A program made the position numbers and the translations under genes. Shown piece by piece: positions 6,936 through 14,649 of a DNA stretch of 33,840 nt. The first letter of the stretch is position 1, and each line of letters begins with the position of its first letter. The stretch spans positions 1-33,840 of the forward strand of contig JAKIUK010000046.1 in the NCBI GenBank assembly GCA_021647585.1, read 5' to 3'. This stretch comes from Methylococcaceae bacterium. Lineage in GTDB: Bacteria; Pseudomonadota; Gammaproteobacteria; Methylococcales; Methylomonadaceae. Under the pieces are notes generated by a model. That model was not told where the DNA came from. It saw nothing but the letters and a program-made list of their open reading frames with translations, and did not search any database.

Positions 6936-7859
6936 TTAATTATCAAGCCAGGTACCGGCAACGGGTTCTTTTGCAATTTTATCAGCGCCCATAAACTTAA
7001 ATGGAACTGAAACCAGTTCCATGCCTTTATTCACCTGAACAGCAAAATGTAAATGCGGACCAGAAGAAAAGCCAGTATTTCCCGAATAACCAATTAATTG
7101 CCCGGCAGAAACCGTTAATCCCGGAAATACTTGAGCTCTTTCCAAAACTAAATGTGCATACACGGCCATAGAGCCATCATTATGCAAGATTCGAATACTA
7201 TTTGCCCTACTCTTATAGGCCTGTTCTGTGCCACTATTAAAAAAGTCATTGTTAACTTCCATTACCATGCCTGACCTGGCGGCATGTATTGAGGTATTAA
7301 TAGGCATGACGAGATCAACAGCATACTGATTTTGTTTGTCAGTATGGCTAAATTCACCGTTAAAAGCCTGAGAGATAAAGAATTTTTCATTATTAGCAAA
7401 CGGAGGGGAATAAACAGCATGATTATCATGAACAGCAAAGGGACTACCAATGATGTATGAATACTGTAATGAATAGCTCCATGATTTAAATCCATCAATA
7501 CCCGTCATTTGAAACAAATCTTCTGATTGACCGGGTTCCACGACAAAGTGTTTAGGTAATTCGGGCTTGGAATATACATTGTGCTTATCCCTAATGCTGA
7601 CTTCAATTTCTACAGGGCCATAGTAATTGTTAATAGCAAAGTATTTCGGTTTATGTATATCCCCGGTTTTTTCCAGCCAAACAAAACGTTTGTGGCTCGC
7701 TTTTAACTGTCTAACTTCAACGGGTAGATTTGTTTTAGGAGAGCGGTCTGAGAAATGCCAATGGCCTTGTTCATCTTTATATTTGTATAATTTTTTTGCT
7801 TGTACTGGTAGTGGTTGATGAAGTAGACATATTGCCAGAAAAAATAAAATTTTTTTCAT
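6936..7859 (-). CDS. Exported M23 (LytM-type) endopeptidase with DUF4124 domain
   Basis: 307 aa from the ATG at 7859, which opens a signal peptide (MKKILFFLAICLLHQPLPVQA). The frame extends 13 codons upstream, but those precede the signal peptide. Residues 22-50 are a DUF4124 module (KLYKYKDEQGHWHFSDRSP). Residues 165-280 are the zinc peptidase: His172 and Asp182 in SHTDKQNQYAVD, YAHL with His236, and GPHLHF with His269/His271. The complete metal and catalytic set suggests an active peptidoglycan cross-link hydrolase in the periplasm. Its upstream spacer carries hairpin elements B and C. Confidence 0.9.
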   Translation of the reverse strand: MKKILFFLAICLLHQPLPVQAKKLYKYKDEQGHWHFSDRSPKTNLPVEVRQLKASHKRFVWLEKTGDIHKPKYFAINNYYGPVEIEVSIRDKHNVYSKPELPKHFVVEPGQSEDLFQMTGIDGFKSWSYSLQYSYIIGSPFAVHDNHAVYSPPFANNEKFFISQAFNGEFSHTDKQNQYAVDLVMPINTSIHAARSGMVMEVNNDFFNSGTEQAYKSRANSIRILHNDGSMAVYAHLVLERAQVFPGLTVSAGQLIGYSGNTGFSSGPHLHFAVQVNKGMELVSVPFKFMGADKIAKEPVAGTWLDN

Positions 7860-7916
7860 GATACTGGTAAGCTTAGGAAAGTGGTAATAAATAATCATCC
7901 AATCTCACTTTGGCAG

Positions 7917-8112
7917 CTGGCAATAAATAACCTACCCAGATTGCGCAGGATTTTTATTTGTATTCAACTAACACATGGATGTGTGTAGGTAGAACAATGC
8001 AGGAGCAATTGTCGAGGCGTGGGAACAGACGCATAGCCAGCTACGTAACTGTTTCCACAACGCAGAAGACGAATAAAAAGACCAGTAAGATGGGTGGGTT
8101 ATTTGTTGCTAG
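7917..8112 (+). mobile_element. Long-hairpin element B (invariant-apex family, second arm type)
   Basis: Terminal inverted repeat of 25 nt with about four or five mismatches: 7917-7941 (CTGGCAATAAATAACCTACC...) against 8088-8112. Near the centre an apical stem, GTGGGAACAG (8019-8028) with CTGTTTCCAC (8049-8058, one G-T), encloses ACGCATAG-CCAG-CTACGTAA. The ends are unrelated to elements A and E but the apex is nearly identical. A 64-codon frame across it has no protein-like composition and is not annotated. Confidence 0.7.
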
Positions 8113-8167
8113 TTGCCTTAGTCTGATGTTTTTTATAATAGCAAAAAAATAAACTATACTAAATATT

Positions 8168-8248
8168 TACTACACGCGGTCACGATTGCGGATATCTATC
8201 GGCTGATTTTATGTCGATAGAAATCCGCAATCGTGACCGCGCGAAGTA
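8168..8248. mobile_element. Long-hairpin element C, apex-deleted copy
   Basis: The CGCGGTCAC-type ends of elements A and E recur here as a 19-bp perfect stem (8175-8193 with 8223-8241), continued by TCTATCG/CGATAGA to a 13-nt loop. The apex is missing, leaving GCTGATTTTATGT, so this looks like an internal-deletion derivative. Its right end, with a TATACT sequence (8247-8252), lies 41 bp before the start of the YchJ-type gene and may supply part of that gene's promoter. Confidence 0.75.
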
Positions 8249-8289
8249 TACTAAGCAGTATTGTAGCGGTAAAGAGGAGTCGTTTTAAA

Positions 8290-8775
8290 GTGTTTAGTTC
8301 TGAATCATTGTGTAAATGTGGTCTTGATCTGGAATATGAGTCATGCTGTCAGCTCTTTCATGATTATACCAAAAGGCCTGTTACAGCAGAGTCTCTAATG
8401 CGCTCACGTTTCACAGCATATGCTATGCAAAACAAAGCTTACTTATTGGAAACATGGGACTCAAGCAAGCGACCTGAAAATATTGATTTTTCCAGAGAAA
8501 AAGTTATCTGGACAAAGCTGGAAGTGTTAAACACAAAAAAAGGAAGTGAAAAAGACAATAAAGGCATCGTTGAGTTTAAAGCTTATTACATGCAAGACCA
8601 AGAGACTTATGTAATGAACGAGATTAGCCGTTTTAAAAAAATGGCCGGCAGATGGTTTTATCTGGATGGTAAGGTAAAATCAGTTGGCAGGGTAGGAGAG
8701 CAAACAAATCAAGGTAAAAATGCGCCATGCGCTTGTGGTAGTGGAAAAAAATTTAAACGTTGCTGCGGAAAATAA
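8290..8775 (+). CDS. YchJ family SEC-C protein (UPF0225)
   Basis: 161 aa from the GTG at 8290, preceded by AGAGGAG at 10-nt spacing. The frame extends upstream into hairpin element C to another GTG (8233), but those residues are not expected in the family. Zinc-binding SEC-C-like motifs lie at both ends: CKCGLDLEYESCC at residues 8-20 and CACGSGKKFKRCC at the C-terminus. The central domain has PVTAESLMRSRFTAYAM, the YchJ middle-domain signature. No experimental role is established; the fold is NTF2-like plus metal-binding tails. The next gene starts 1 nt after its stop. Confidence 0.9.
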   Translation: MFSSESLCKCGLDLEYESCCQLFHDYTKRPVTAESLMRSRFTAYAMQNKAYLLETWDSSKRPENIDFSREKVIWTKLEVLNTKKGSEKDNKGIVEFKAYYMQDQETYVMNEISRFKKMAGRWFYLDGKVKSVGRVGEQTNQGKNAPCACGSGKKFKRCCGK

Positions 8776-8776
8776 T

Positions 8777-9202
8777 ATGATTATTATTTTAAGACGGATA
8801 CCTGATAACACTCAAAAACATGAAATTTCCAGTTATTTAAACCCTGTTTTACAGGGTGGAATATTTCAGAAATCAGGGGTCATAGAACTTATAAAAATTC
8901 AGGTTATAAAGGATACTCGAACCAATTCCCTGGAACATCATGCCTTGGTTACTATTGACTCAGATGTGGCAGCTGAAAGAGTAATAAAAAAACTTAATGG
9001 TAAGGCGTTTAAAGGTAAGCATATTGCAGTTAGGGAATATGTTTATCGGTCATGGCATAATGACCCTAGGGGTTCTATGGGTAAGGAAAATGCGGAGCAA
9101 CAAGAAAAGCGACAAACAGACAGAAGGCGGAACAAGCTTGAAGTGGTTGGCAAGGCTTCAACAAAGTTTAGTGGTGATGAGCAGTTTCATCGGACTTTAT
9201 GA
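8777..9202 (+). CDS. Small RNA-recognition-motif protein
   Basis: 141 aa from the ATG at 8777, one base after the previous stop, implying translational coupling. Residues 1-85 fit an RRM: a beta-1 strand MIIILRRIP like RNP2, ALVTIDSDVAAERVIKKLNGKAFKGKHIAV as the RNP1/alpha-2 half, and YVYRSW. The last 50 residues are basic and Gln/Arg-rich (EKRQTDRRRNKL), suggesting further nucleic-acid contact. Several gammaproteobacteria carry such RRM proteins; targets are unknown. Its 3' end overlaps the convergent gmk by 35 bp. Confidence 0.75.
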   Translation: MIIILRRIPDNTQKHEISSYLNPVLQGGIFQKSGVIELIKIQVIKDTRTNSLEHHALVTIDSDVAAERVIKKLNGKAFKGKHIAVREYVYRSWHNDPRGSMGKENAEQQEKRQTDRRRNKLEVVGKASTKFSGDEQFHRTL

Positions 9203-9806
9203 GATTTTCTATTAAAGGAGCCAACATTTTTAACTGACGGTTTTTTTCTAATCTATGGCTGCTAATAATGCTACTTAGCTCGGCCAATGCCTGATTAAAA
9301 TTATCATTCACAATCAAGTAGTCAAACTCATTACAGTGGCTCATTTCGTTAACAGCATCTTGCATTCTGCGTGCAATAATATGTTTACTGTCTTGTCCCC
9401 TGCTTTCTAATCTTTGCTGTAATATTTCTATAGATGGCGGCAGTATAAATATAGAAAGACAATCTGGTTGCATTTTCCTAACTTGCTGAGCGCCTTGCCA
9501 ATCAATTTCTAAAATAACGTCAATTCCATCTTCGAGAGTGGATTCTACAGTGTGCTGAGATGTGCCATAAAAGTTATCAAAAACTTGTGCATGCTCTAAA
9601 AATGCATGATCAGCGATCATCTGTTTAAATTCATCAACTGAAGCAAAAAAATAATCCTTTCCATGTGTTTCCCCCGTACGCCTTTTCCGAGTAGTGTAAG
9701 AGACGGAAACGGTGAGCAGATCTATATTCGCTATTAATTTCTTGACCAGGCTGGTTTTTCCTGCGCCTGAGGGGGCCGAGATAATATAGAGCTTGCCTTT
9801 ATTCAT
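9168..9806 (-). CDS. gmk: Guanylate kinase
   Basis: 212 aa. Transfers phosphate from ATP to GMP. P-loop SAPSGAGKTS at 9-18, the GMP-binding segment SVSYTTRKRRTGETHGKDYFF, then EIDWQGAQQVR and the lid ESRGQDSKHIIARRM are all intact. In related bacteria it stands near yicC, which follows upstream here after a spacer filled by hairpin element D. Confidence 0.96.
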   Translation of the reverse strand: MNKGKLYIISAPSGAGKTSLVKKLIANIDLLTVSVSYTTRKRRTGETHGKDYFFASVDEFKQMIADHAFLEHAQVFDNFYGTSQHTVESTLEDGIDVILEIDWQGAQQVRKMQPDCLSIFILPPSIEILQQRLESRGQDSKHIIARRMQDAVNEMSHCNEFDYLIVNDNFNQALAELSSIISSHRLEKNRQLKMLAPLIENLIKSDETAHHH

Positions 9807-9839
9807 TGCTGTTCCTGCTGTCCTAATTAACGAGGTCTA

Positions 9840-9998
9840 AGGTGGGTTGACGAAATAAAGTTATCAAACTTACTTGTCTTTTTATTCCTGACTAAACGAT
9901 CTCAATCGTTACGTAGAATAACTATGCGCCTCTTGAGATAGTTTAAGCAGAAACAAAATTCTTCGCAATCTTGATAACTTTATTCCATCAAACCACCT
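9840..9998 (-). mobile_element. Long-hairpin element D (invariant-apex family, third arm type)
   Basis: 28-nt terminal inverted repeat, 25 matching: AGGTGGGTTGACG... at 9840-9867 against 9971-9998. The inner stem AAAC-ATCTCAA (9894-9897, 9899-9905) pairs with TTGAGAT-GTTT (9933-9939, 9941-9944). On the minus strand the apex is GCGCATAG-TTATT-CTACGTAAC. Ends and stem share nothing with elements A, B or E, yet the apex is the same. It occupies most of the 214-bp gmk-yicC spacer. Confidence 0.75.
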
Positions 9999-10020
9999 CA
10001 CTTTGTTGCTGATAACTACA

Positions 10021-10887
10021 TTACTCAATATTCTGTATCTGTTCGCGCATTTGTTCAATTAATACTTTAAGGTCAATTGATATTTGTGTCATTTCTTTAT
10101 CAGCTGATTTTGAGCCTAAAGTATTGGCTTCACGATTCATTTCCTGCATCAGAAAATCAAGGCGTCGCCCTACCGGTTCATTATTATTCAATATACTTAA
10201 AACTGCCTGAACATGAGCATCTAGTCTATCCAGTTCTTCTGCAACATCCAGTTTTTGTGCCAGAAAAACCATTTCCTGTTCCAGTCGATCGAAATCGGGA
10301 TCTGTCACTAATTCTGTAAGACGTGTGTTAATTTTAGTACGTAAATGTGCGAGTACTTCTGGTAGACGATTATTAGCTGAAACAACTAAATCTTGTATTA
10401 TTTTGCATCGTTCTTGAATAAGCAGTTTCAGTTGTGCACCTTCTGCTGTTCTAGCAGTTAGCAATTGTTTTAGCGCATCTTCAATTAAACCTTTAATACC
10501 TAGTAATAAGGAGTCCTTATTCATTTCAGGTTGTTGCTGAATGCCAGGGATATTCAATATCTCCAGCGCAGTAAAAGACTGTTGAGTATGCATGTGCTCT
10601 TCAATTAGAGAAGTCGCATGTAATAGGGCTAATACTGCATTTTCATTAATGGTGATATTTTCTATACCATTGCTCTGTTTTTTGTAACTTAATGAGCACT
10701 CTATTTTTCCACGTTTAACAACTGAAGAAATCGATGAACGGATGGCAGCTTCTGTATAGCGTAATCTTTCAGGTAATTTTAGAGTAATATCACAATAGCG
10801 GTGATTGACGGATCGTAACTCGCAATTTATTATTAAGTTTTCAATTTCTGCTTCGCTACTAGCAAACGCAGTCATACTTTTTATCAT
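10021..10887 (-). CDS. yicC: YicC family endoribonuclease
   Basis: 288 aa, normal length. The N-terminal YicC domain begins MIKSMTAFASSEAE and has SVNHRYCDITLKLPERLR. The C-terminal DUF1732 domain carries RLDFLMQEMNREANTLGSKS. YicC of E. coli has been described as an endoribonuclease that helps degrade the small RNA RyhB with PNPase. Its position near rph and gmk is conserved in many proteobacteria. It is divergent from the kinase gene at 11004. Confidence 0.93.
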   Translation of the reverse strand: MIKSMTAFASSEAEIENLIINCELRSVNHRYCDITLKLPERLRYTEAAIRSSISSVVKRGKIECSLSYKKQSNGIENITINENAVLALLHATSLIEEHMHTQQSFTALEILNIPGIQQQPEMNKDSLLLGIKGLIEDALKQLLTARTAEGAQLKLLIQERCKIIQDLVVSANNRLPEVLAHLRTKINTRLTELVTDPDFDRLEQEMVFLAQKLDVAEELDRLDAHVQAVLSILNNNEPVGRRLDFLMQEMNREANTLGSKSADKEMTQISIDLKVLIEQMREQIQNIE

Positions 10888-11003
10888 TATTTAACCTATA
10901 CTTGTCAACAAACGAGCATTCCATATAATCCTAACCCAAATTTTCGGATATGATTAAACTCTTACTTCTAACCAACGCCCTGCAATATTAAAGTTATAAA
11001 TCG

Positions 11004-11909
11004 ATGGCTGAATATTACGACCCGGAAACTTATCCTAAAGAGTGGAATTATCTTCAGTCGGGCACTATTATAGACCAGTATATGATTGAACGTGAACTGG
11101 CGCATGGAGGCTTTAGTTCCGTTTACCTTGCCAGACAATTAAATGATCAGGTTCAGGTTGCAATCAAAGAATATTTACCCCGTAAATTGGCTCATAGGAC
11201 ATGGAATAATGCGGTTACTCACCATAGTGAAGAAACTAAAACCTTATTTATAAGAGGTAGAGCCCTTTTTTTTGAAGAGGCCAAGGTTTTAGCCAAATTA
11301 AAACATCACAATATAGTGAATGTCATTAATTTTTTTCAGGCTAATGATACTGTCTATATGGTCATGGTTTATGATTATGGGGTTACTTTAGATAAGATTC
11401 TAAAAGAGAAGAGTATGGAAATAACGGAACAATTGCTGGTTATGATTTTTAATCAGCTGCTTACCGGGGTAGGTGTTATTCATAAAAACCATATGGTTCA
11501 TCTTGATATAAAACCGGGCAACATTTTAATCCGCCCCGATAATGATCCGTTACTACTCGATTTTGGTGCAATTCAAAAATTTCCAAATTCACATAAACAT
11601 CAACAAACTAAAGTTTTGACTCAAGGTTTTTCGCCTGTGGAACAATATTCAAGCAAAGGTCATTTAGGTCCGTGGTCAGATATATATGCAGTGGGTGCGA
11701 GTATGCGTTCATGTCTGGATTGTAAAACGCCTATCTCTGCAACGAATAGAGAATCTAAAGATACCATGACTTCAGCGGTAAAGGCTTATAAACGTAAATA
11801 TCCAAAATATTTATTGCAGGCTATTGATTGGGCCATGGAGATCGAAGCAGATAAAAGACCCCAGACGGTAGAAGAATTGCAACATGCGTTGTCCAGTGAG
11901 ATTGGATGA
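11004..11909 (+). CDS. Hanks-type Ser/Thr protein kinase, soluble
   Basis: 301 aa, essentially one kinase domain. The glycine loop AHGGFSSVYLAR is at residues 33-44, and catalytic Lys55 is in VAIKEYLPR. The catalytic loop HLDIKPGNIL at 166-175 has Asp168 and Asn173, followed by DFG at 186-188. The activation segment ends in SPVEQY, then GPWSDIYAVGA. All catalytic residues are present, so it should be active. No transmembrane or sensor domain follows. The VAIKEYLP type is common among proteobacterial kinases of unknown target. It lies 76 bp before rph in the same direction. Confidence 0.9.
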   Translation: MAEYYDPETYPKEWNYLQSGTIIDQYMIERELAHGGFSSVYLARQLNDQVQVAIKEYLPRKLAHRTWNNAVTHHSEETKTLFIRGRALFFEEAKVLAKLKHHNIVNVINFFQANDTVYMVMVYDYGVTLDKILKEKSMEITEQLLVMIFNQLLTGVGVIHKNHMVHLDIKPGNILIRPDNDPLLLDFGAIQKFPNSHKHQQTKVLTQGFSPVEQYSSKGHLGPWSDIYAVGASMRSCLDCKTPISATNRESKDTMTSAVKAYKRKYPKYLLQAIDWAMEIEADKRPQTVEELQHALSSEIG

Positions 11910-11985
11910 TTATTTGTTTCCACCTTCCTAAACCTCAAAAAGCAGTTTAAAAAGAGGAAAGCAGGTATACTGAGCGGTTTTTTCT

Positions 11986-12720
11986 ATGAGTGACACAATG
12001 AGACCCAGTGGACGCAATCCGGATCAATTACGAAATGTTAATTTTATCTGTAACTATACTAAACATGCAGAAGGCTCTGTTATGGTTGAATTTGGCGATA
12101 CTCGCGTTCTTTGTACAGCTTCTGTGGAAAGACGGGTCCCCCGGTTTTTAAAAGGTAAAGGTGAAGGTTGGGTGACGGCTGAATATGGTATGTTACCCAG
12201 GTCAACAAATGAGCGTATGGGGCGAGAGGCCAGCCGAGGAAAGCAAGGAGGACGAACTCTGGAAATTCAGCGTTTAATTGGCCGCTCTCTACGTGCTGCT
12301 GTTGACTTAAAAGCGTTGGGTGAAAATACCATCACCATAGATTGTGATGTGATACAAGCTGATGGTGGTACACGCACAGCGTCAATTACAGGTGGGTTTG
12401 TTGCCTTGTCAATTGCTATACAACACATGCTAGCAAAGAAGCAAATAAAAAAGAACCCGCTTCATGGTCAAATCGCATCAGTGTCTGTAGGAATTTATAA
12501 GGGTAAACCTGTACTCGACCTGGATTATGCGGAAGATAGTAATGCTGAAACTGATATGAATGTAGTGATGAATGACGCAGCTGCTTTTATTGAAGTACAA
12601 GGTACAGCTGAAGGACATGCGTTTAGAAAAGATGAATTGAATTCTATGCTGGAACTTGCTGAGCATGGAATTAACCAGTTATTGGAAAAACAGCGTGCTG
12701 CTTTGGAATCAATTAAATAA
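11986..12720 (+). CDS. rph: Ribonuclease PH
   Basis: 3'-5' phosphorolytic exoribonuclease that trims tRNA precursors. Recognisable blocks are NYTKHAEGSVMVEFGDTRVLCTA, GWVTAEYGMLPRST, GKQGGRTLEIQRLIGRSLRA and the catalytic core CDVIQADGGTRTASITGG, then ETDMNVVMND. 244 aa from the ATG at 11986. The family normally starts MRPSGR, which is the ATG at 11998 and would give 240 aa, so the true start may be the second. A TATACT at 11966-11971 is a possible -10 box. First gene of a likely rph-rdgB-kinase operon. Confidence 0.95.
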   Translation: MSDTMRPSGRNPDQLRNVNFICNYTKHAEGSVMVEFGDTRVLCTASVERRVPRFLKGKGEGWVTAEYGMLPRSTNERMGREASRGKQGGRTLEIQRLIGRSLRAAVDLKALGENTITIDCDVIQADGGTRTASITGGFVALSIAIQHMLAKKQIKKNPLHGQIASVSVGIYKGKPVLDLDYAEDSNAETDMNVVMNDAAAFIEVQGTAEGHAFRKDELNSMLELAEHGINQLLEKQRAALESIK

Positions 12721-12781
12721 TGAGATCCGAAAGCAGGAAAGCTAATGTAGATTTGTTTTAATAATACAATAGTGAATACCC

Positions 12782-13384
12782 ATGACTTTTTCAAACAATC
12801 AAAAAATCGTTTTAGCCAGTGGGAATCAGGGGAAAATTAAAGAAATTCAAACCATTCTTAAACATCACCCGGTCATTCCTCAGTCTGATTTTAATATTGA
12901 GGAAGTAGAAGAAACAGGCTCAACATTTGTTGAAAATGCCATTATTAAAGCTCGAAATGCGGCCTTGCACTGTAATCTTCCTGCAATAGCAGATGATTCA
13001 GGCCTGGTAGTAGACGCACTAAATGGTGCTCCAGGCGTTATGTCTGCTCGATATGCAGGGGTTGGAGCAACTGATCAGAAAAACTTGTTAAAGTTGCTGA
13101 CAGACCTTGAGGGTATTCCTGTCGAACAGAGAATAGCACGTTTTGTTTGTGTTATTGTTTTTATGCGACACGCTAATGACCCCTTACCTGTTATTGCTCA
13201 AGGAACCTGGGAGGGTCGTATTTTAACAGAAGCCATTGGCGAAAATGGTTTTGGTTATGATCCTGTTTTCTGGGTTCCTACGCATCAAAAAGCATCTGCG
13301 GAATTAGCCCCCGCGATTAAAAATTCTCTCAGTCATCGAGGCCAGGCCTTGCAAATTTTGACTGCTGCAATTCAGCGGTTATAG
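12782..13384 (+). CDS. rdgB: XTP/dITP pyrophosphatase (RdgB/HAM1)
   Basis: 200 aa. House-cleaning enzyme that hydrolyses non-canonical purine triphosphates (XTP, dITP) to monophosphates. Motifs ASGNQGKIKEIQ, IADDSGLVVDALNGAPGVMSARYAG and ENGFGYDPVFW are complete, and SHRGQAL is at the C-terminus. It is 61 bp after rph and 1 nt before the next start. Pairing with rph is common in proteobacteria. Confidence 0.96.
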   Translation: MTFSNNQKIVLASGNQGKIKEIQTILKHHPVIPQSDFNIEEVEETGSTFVENAIIKARNAALHCNLPAIADDSGLVVDALNGAPGVMSARYAGVGATDQKNLLKLLTDLEGIPVEQRIARFVCVIVFMRHANDPLPVIAQGTWEGRILTEAIGENGFGYDPVFWVPTHQKASAELAPAIKNSLSHRGQALQILTAAIQRL

Positions 13385-13385
13385 C

Positions 13386-14483
13386 TTGCTGAACCAACTG
13401 GCTCGACAAGTTTGTAAACAGTTTTCCAATTCCGCAATTAACGAAATAAAAGCCTTAGGCAATGGTTTAATAAATGATACTTTTTTGGTAACAACCAGCA
13501 AAGAACAATTTGTTTTACAACGGATTAATTCTCAGATTTTTCCTCAGCCTAATTGGGTTATGCAAAACTTGTTGTTGCTATGTCAGCACATCAGGCAAAA
13601 AAAGACGGCAGAAATTAAATTAAAAGTGCCGACGATTTTAACTACGAACGATCAGAAAATTTTTTATATTGATGAGAAAAATGCTTATTGGCGGGCATTG
13701 GAATATATCAAAGATTCTGCAAGTAAAGAGTTAATCCAAAATCAGCAGGAAGCAGAACAAGTGGGGTTTGCTTTAGCTCATTTTCATCGTTTATTTAGTG
13801 ATGTAAGCATAGAGCTGTTTCATGATACCTTACCTGGCTTTCATATTACACCCCGTTATTTTCAGTACTATCAACGTATTAAAAAACAATATCAGGGAAC
13901 TTGTGATTCTGACAAAACTCAATGGTGCCAAGAGTTTATTGCCGGATTCCGAGAAAAAATACACATCCTCGAAAAAGCCAGGCAGCAAGGGTTACTTTCA
14001 GACCGTATTATTCATGGGGACCCCAAGTTGAATAACTTTTTGTTTGATATTCAATCTAATAAAATTGTTAGCCTGATAGATCTAGATACTGTAAAGCCAG
14101 GATTAATACATTATGATATTGCTGACTGTTTGCGATCTTGCTGCCATATTAATAACTCCAACACATTTGATTTAGAGCTATGTAGCATTATTTTAAACAG
14201 TTATTTGCAAGAAGCAGGTGTGTTTTTTACAAATCATGATTATCAGTTTTTATATCCTGCCATACAACTGATTCCTTTCGAATTGGGCTTGCGATTTTTT
14301 ACTGATTACCTGGAAGGTAATCAATATTTTAAAGTCGCTTTTCCAGAACAAAATTTAAACAGGGCAATAGCCCAGTTTTATTTGTGTGAAAGTATAACAG
14401 CGCAGGAACAAGAAATTAGACAGTTAATTGTAAAGGTTAGGGCTGTAGCCTTCAGTACGACAAATTTGAAAAATGCCAATTGA
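13386..14483 (+). CDS. NahK-like sugar/aminoglycoside phosphotransferase-fold kinase
   Basis: 365 aa, starting at a TTG 1 nt after the rdgB stop, so translation is probably coupled. The start opens GNGLINDTFLV (nucleotide loop), with FVLQRINSQIFPQP at about 42-55, typical of N-acetylhexosamine 1-kinase (NahK)-like proteins. Catalytic HGDPKLNN is at 210-217 with Asp212 and Asn217, and the metal-binding DLD at 232-234 precedes HYDIADCLRS. It should be an active small-molecule kinase; an anomeric kinase of a hexosamine is the nearest guess from family resemblance. The pairing with rph-rdgB gives no substrate clue. Confidence 0.82.
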   Translation: MLNQLARQVCKQFSNSAINEIKALGNGLINDTFLVTTSKEQFVLQRINSQIFPQPNWVMQNLLLLCQHIRQKKTAEIKLKVPTILTTNDQKIFYIDEKNAYWRALEYIKDSASKELIQNQQEAEQVGFALAHFHRLFSDVSIELFHDTLPGFHITPRYFQYYQRIKKQYQGTCDSDKTQWCQEFIAGFREKIHILEKARQQGLLSDRIIHGDPKLNNFLFDIQSNKIVSLIDLDTVKPGLIHYDIADCLRSCCHINNSNTFDLELCSIILNSYLQEAGVFFTNHDYQFLYPAIQLIPFELGLRFFTDYLEGNQYFKVAFPEQNLNRAIAQFYLCESITAQEQEIRQLIVKVRAVAFSTTNLKNAN

Positions 14484-14504
14484 CTGCGGGCTGGTTTGGG
14501 CTGT

Positions 14505-14548
14505 CAAAAAACCCTGTTTTTTGATGGCAGTGAGGCTTTAGCCTCACT
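14505..14548. terminator. Tandem hairpins between convergent operons
   Basis: CAAAAAA-CCCTG-TTTTTTG (14505-14523) is followed by a perfect palindrome AGTGAGGC-TTTA-GCCTCACT (14529-14548). They sit 22 bp past the stop of the NahK-like gene, in the spacer to the convergent pgm. The first hairpin, with its T-run, could end plus-strand transcription. The second may be a dispersed repeat. 14549-14649 contains nothing else I recognise. Confidence 0.45.
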
Positions 14549-14649
14549 TCCTAAATCAAATGCTATTTCAATCCTATCTAAAAACAAATAAATATATAAA
14601 ATAGCCCGAGCATAAGCATTATTTCAACAGCCTGGGACTGAGTTTAAGC

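Noticed and set aside
7958..8152. 64-aa frame upstream of ychJ
   Set aside because: Lies across hairpin element B; its sequence is explained by the conserved apex and arms.
14529..14548. AGTGAGGC-TTTA-GCCTCACT as an operator
   Set aside because: It lies between convergent gene ends, so a terminator or dispersed repeat is more likely.
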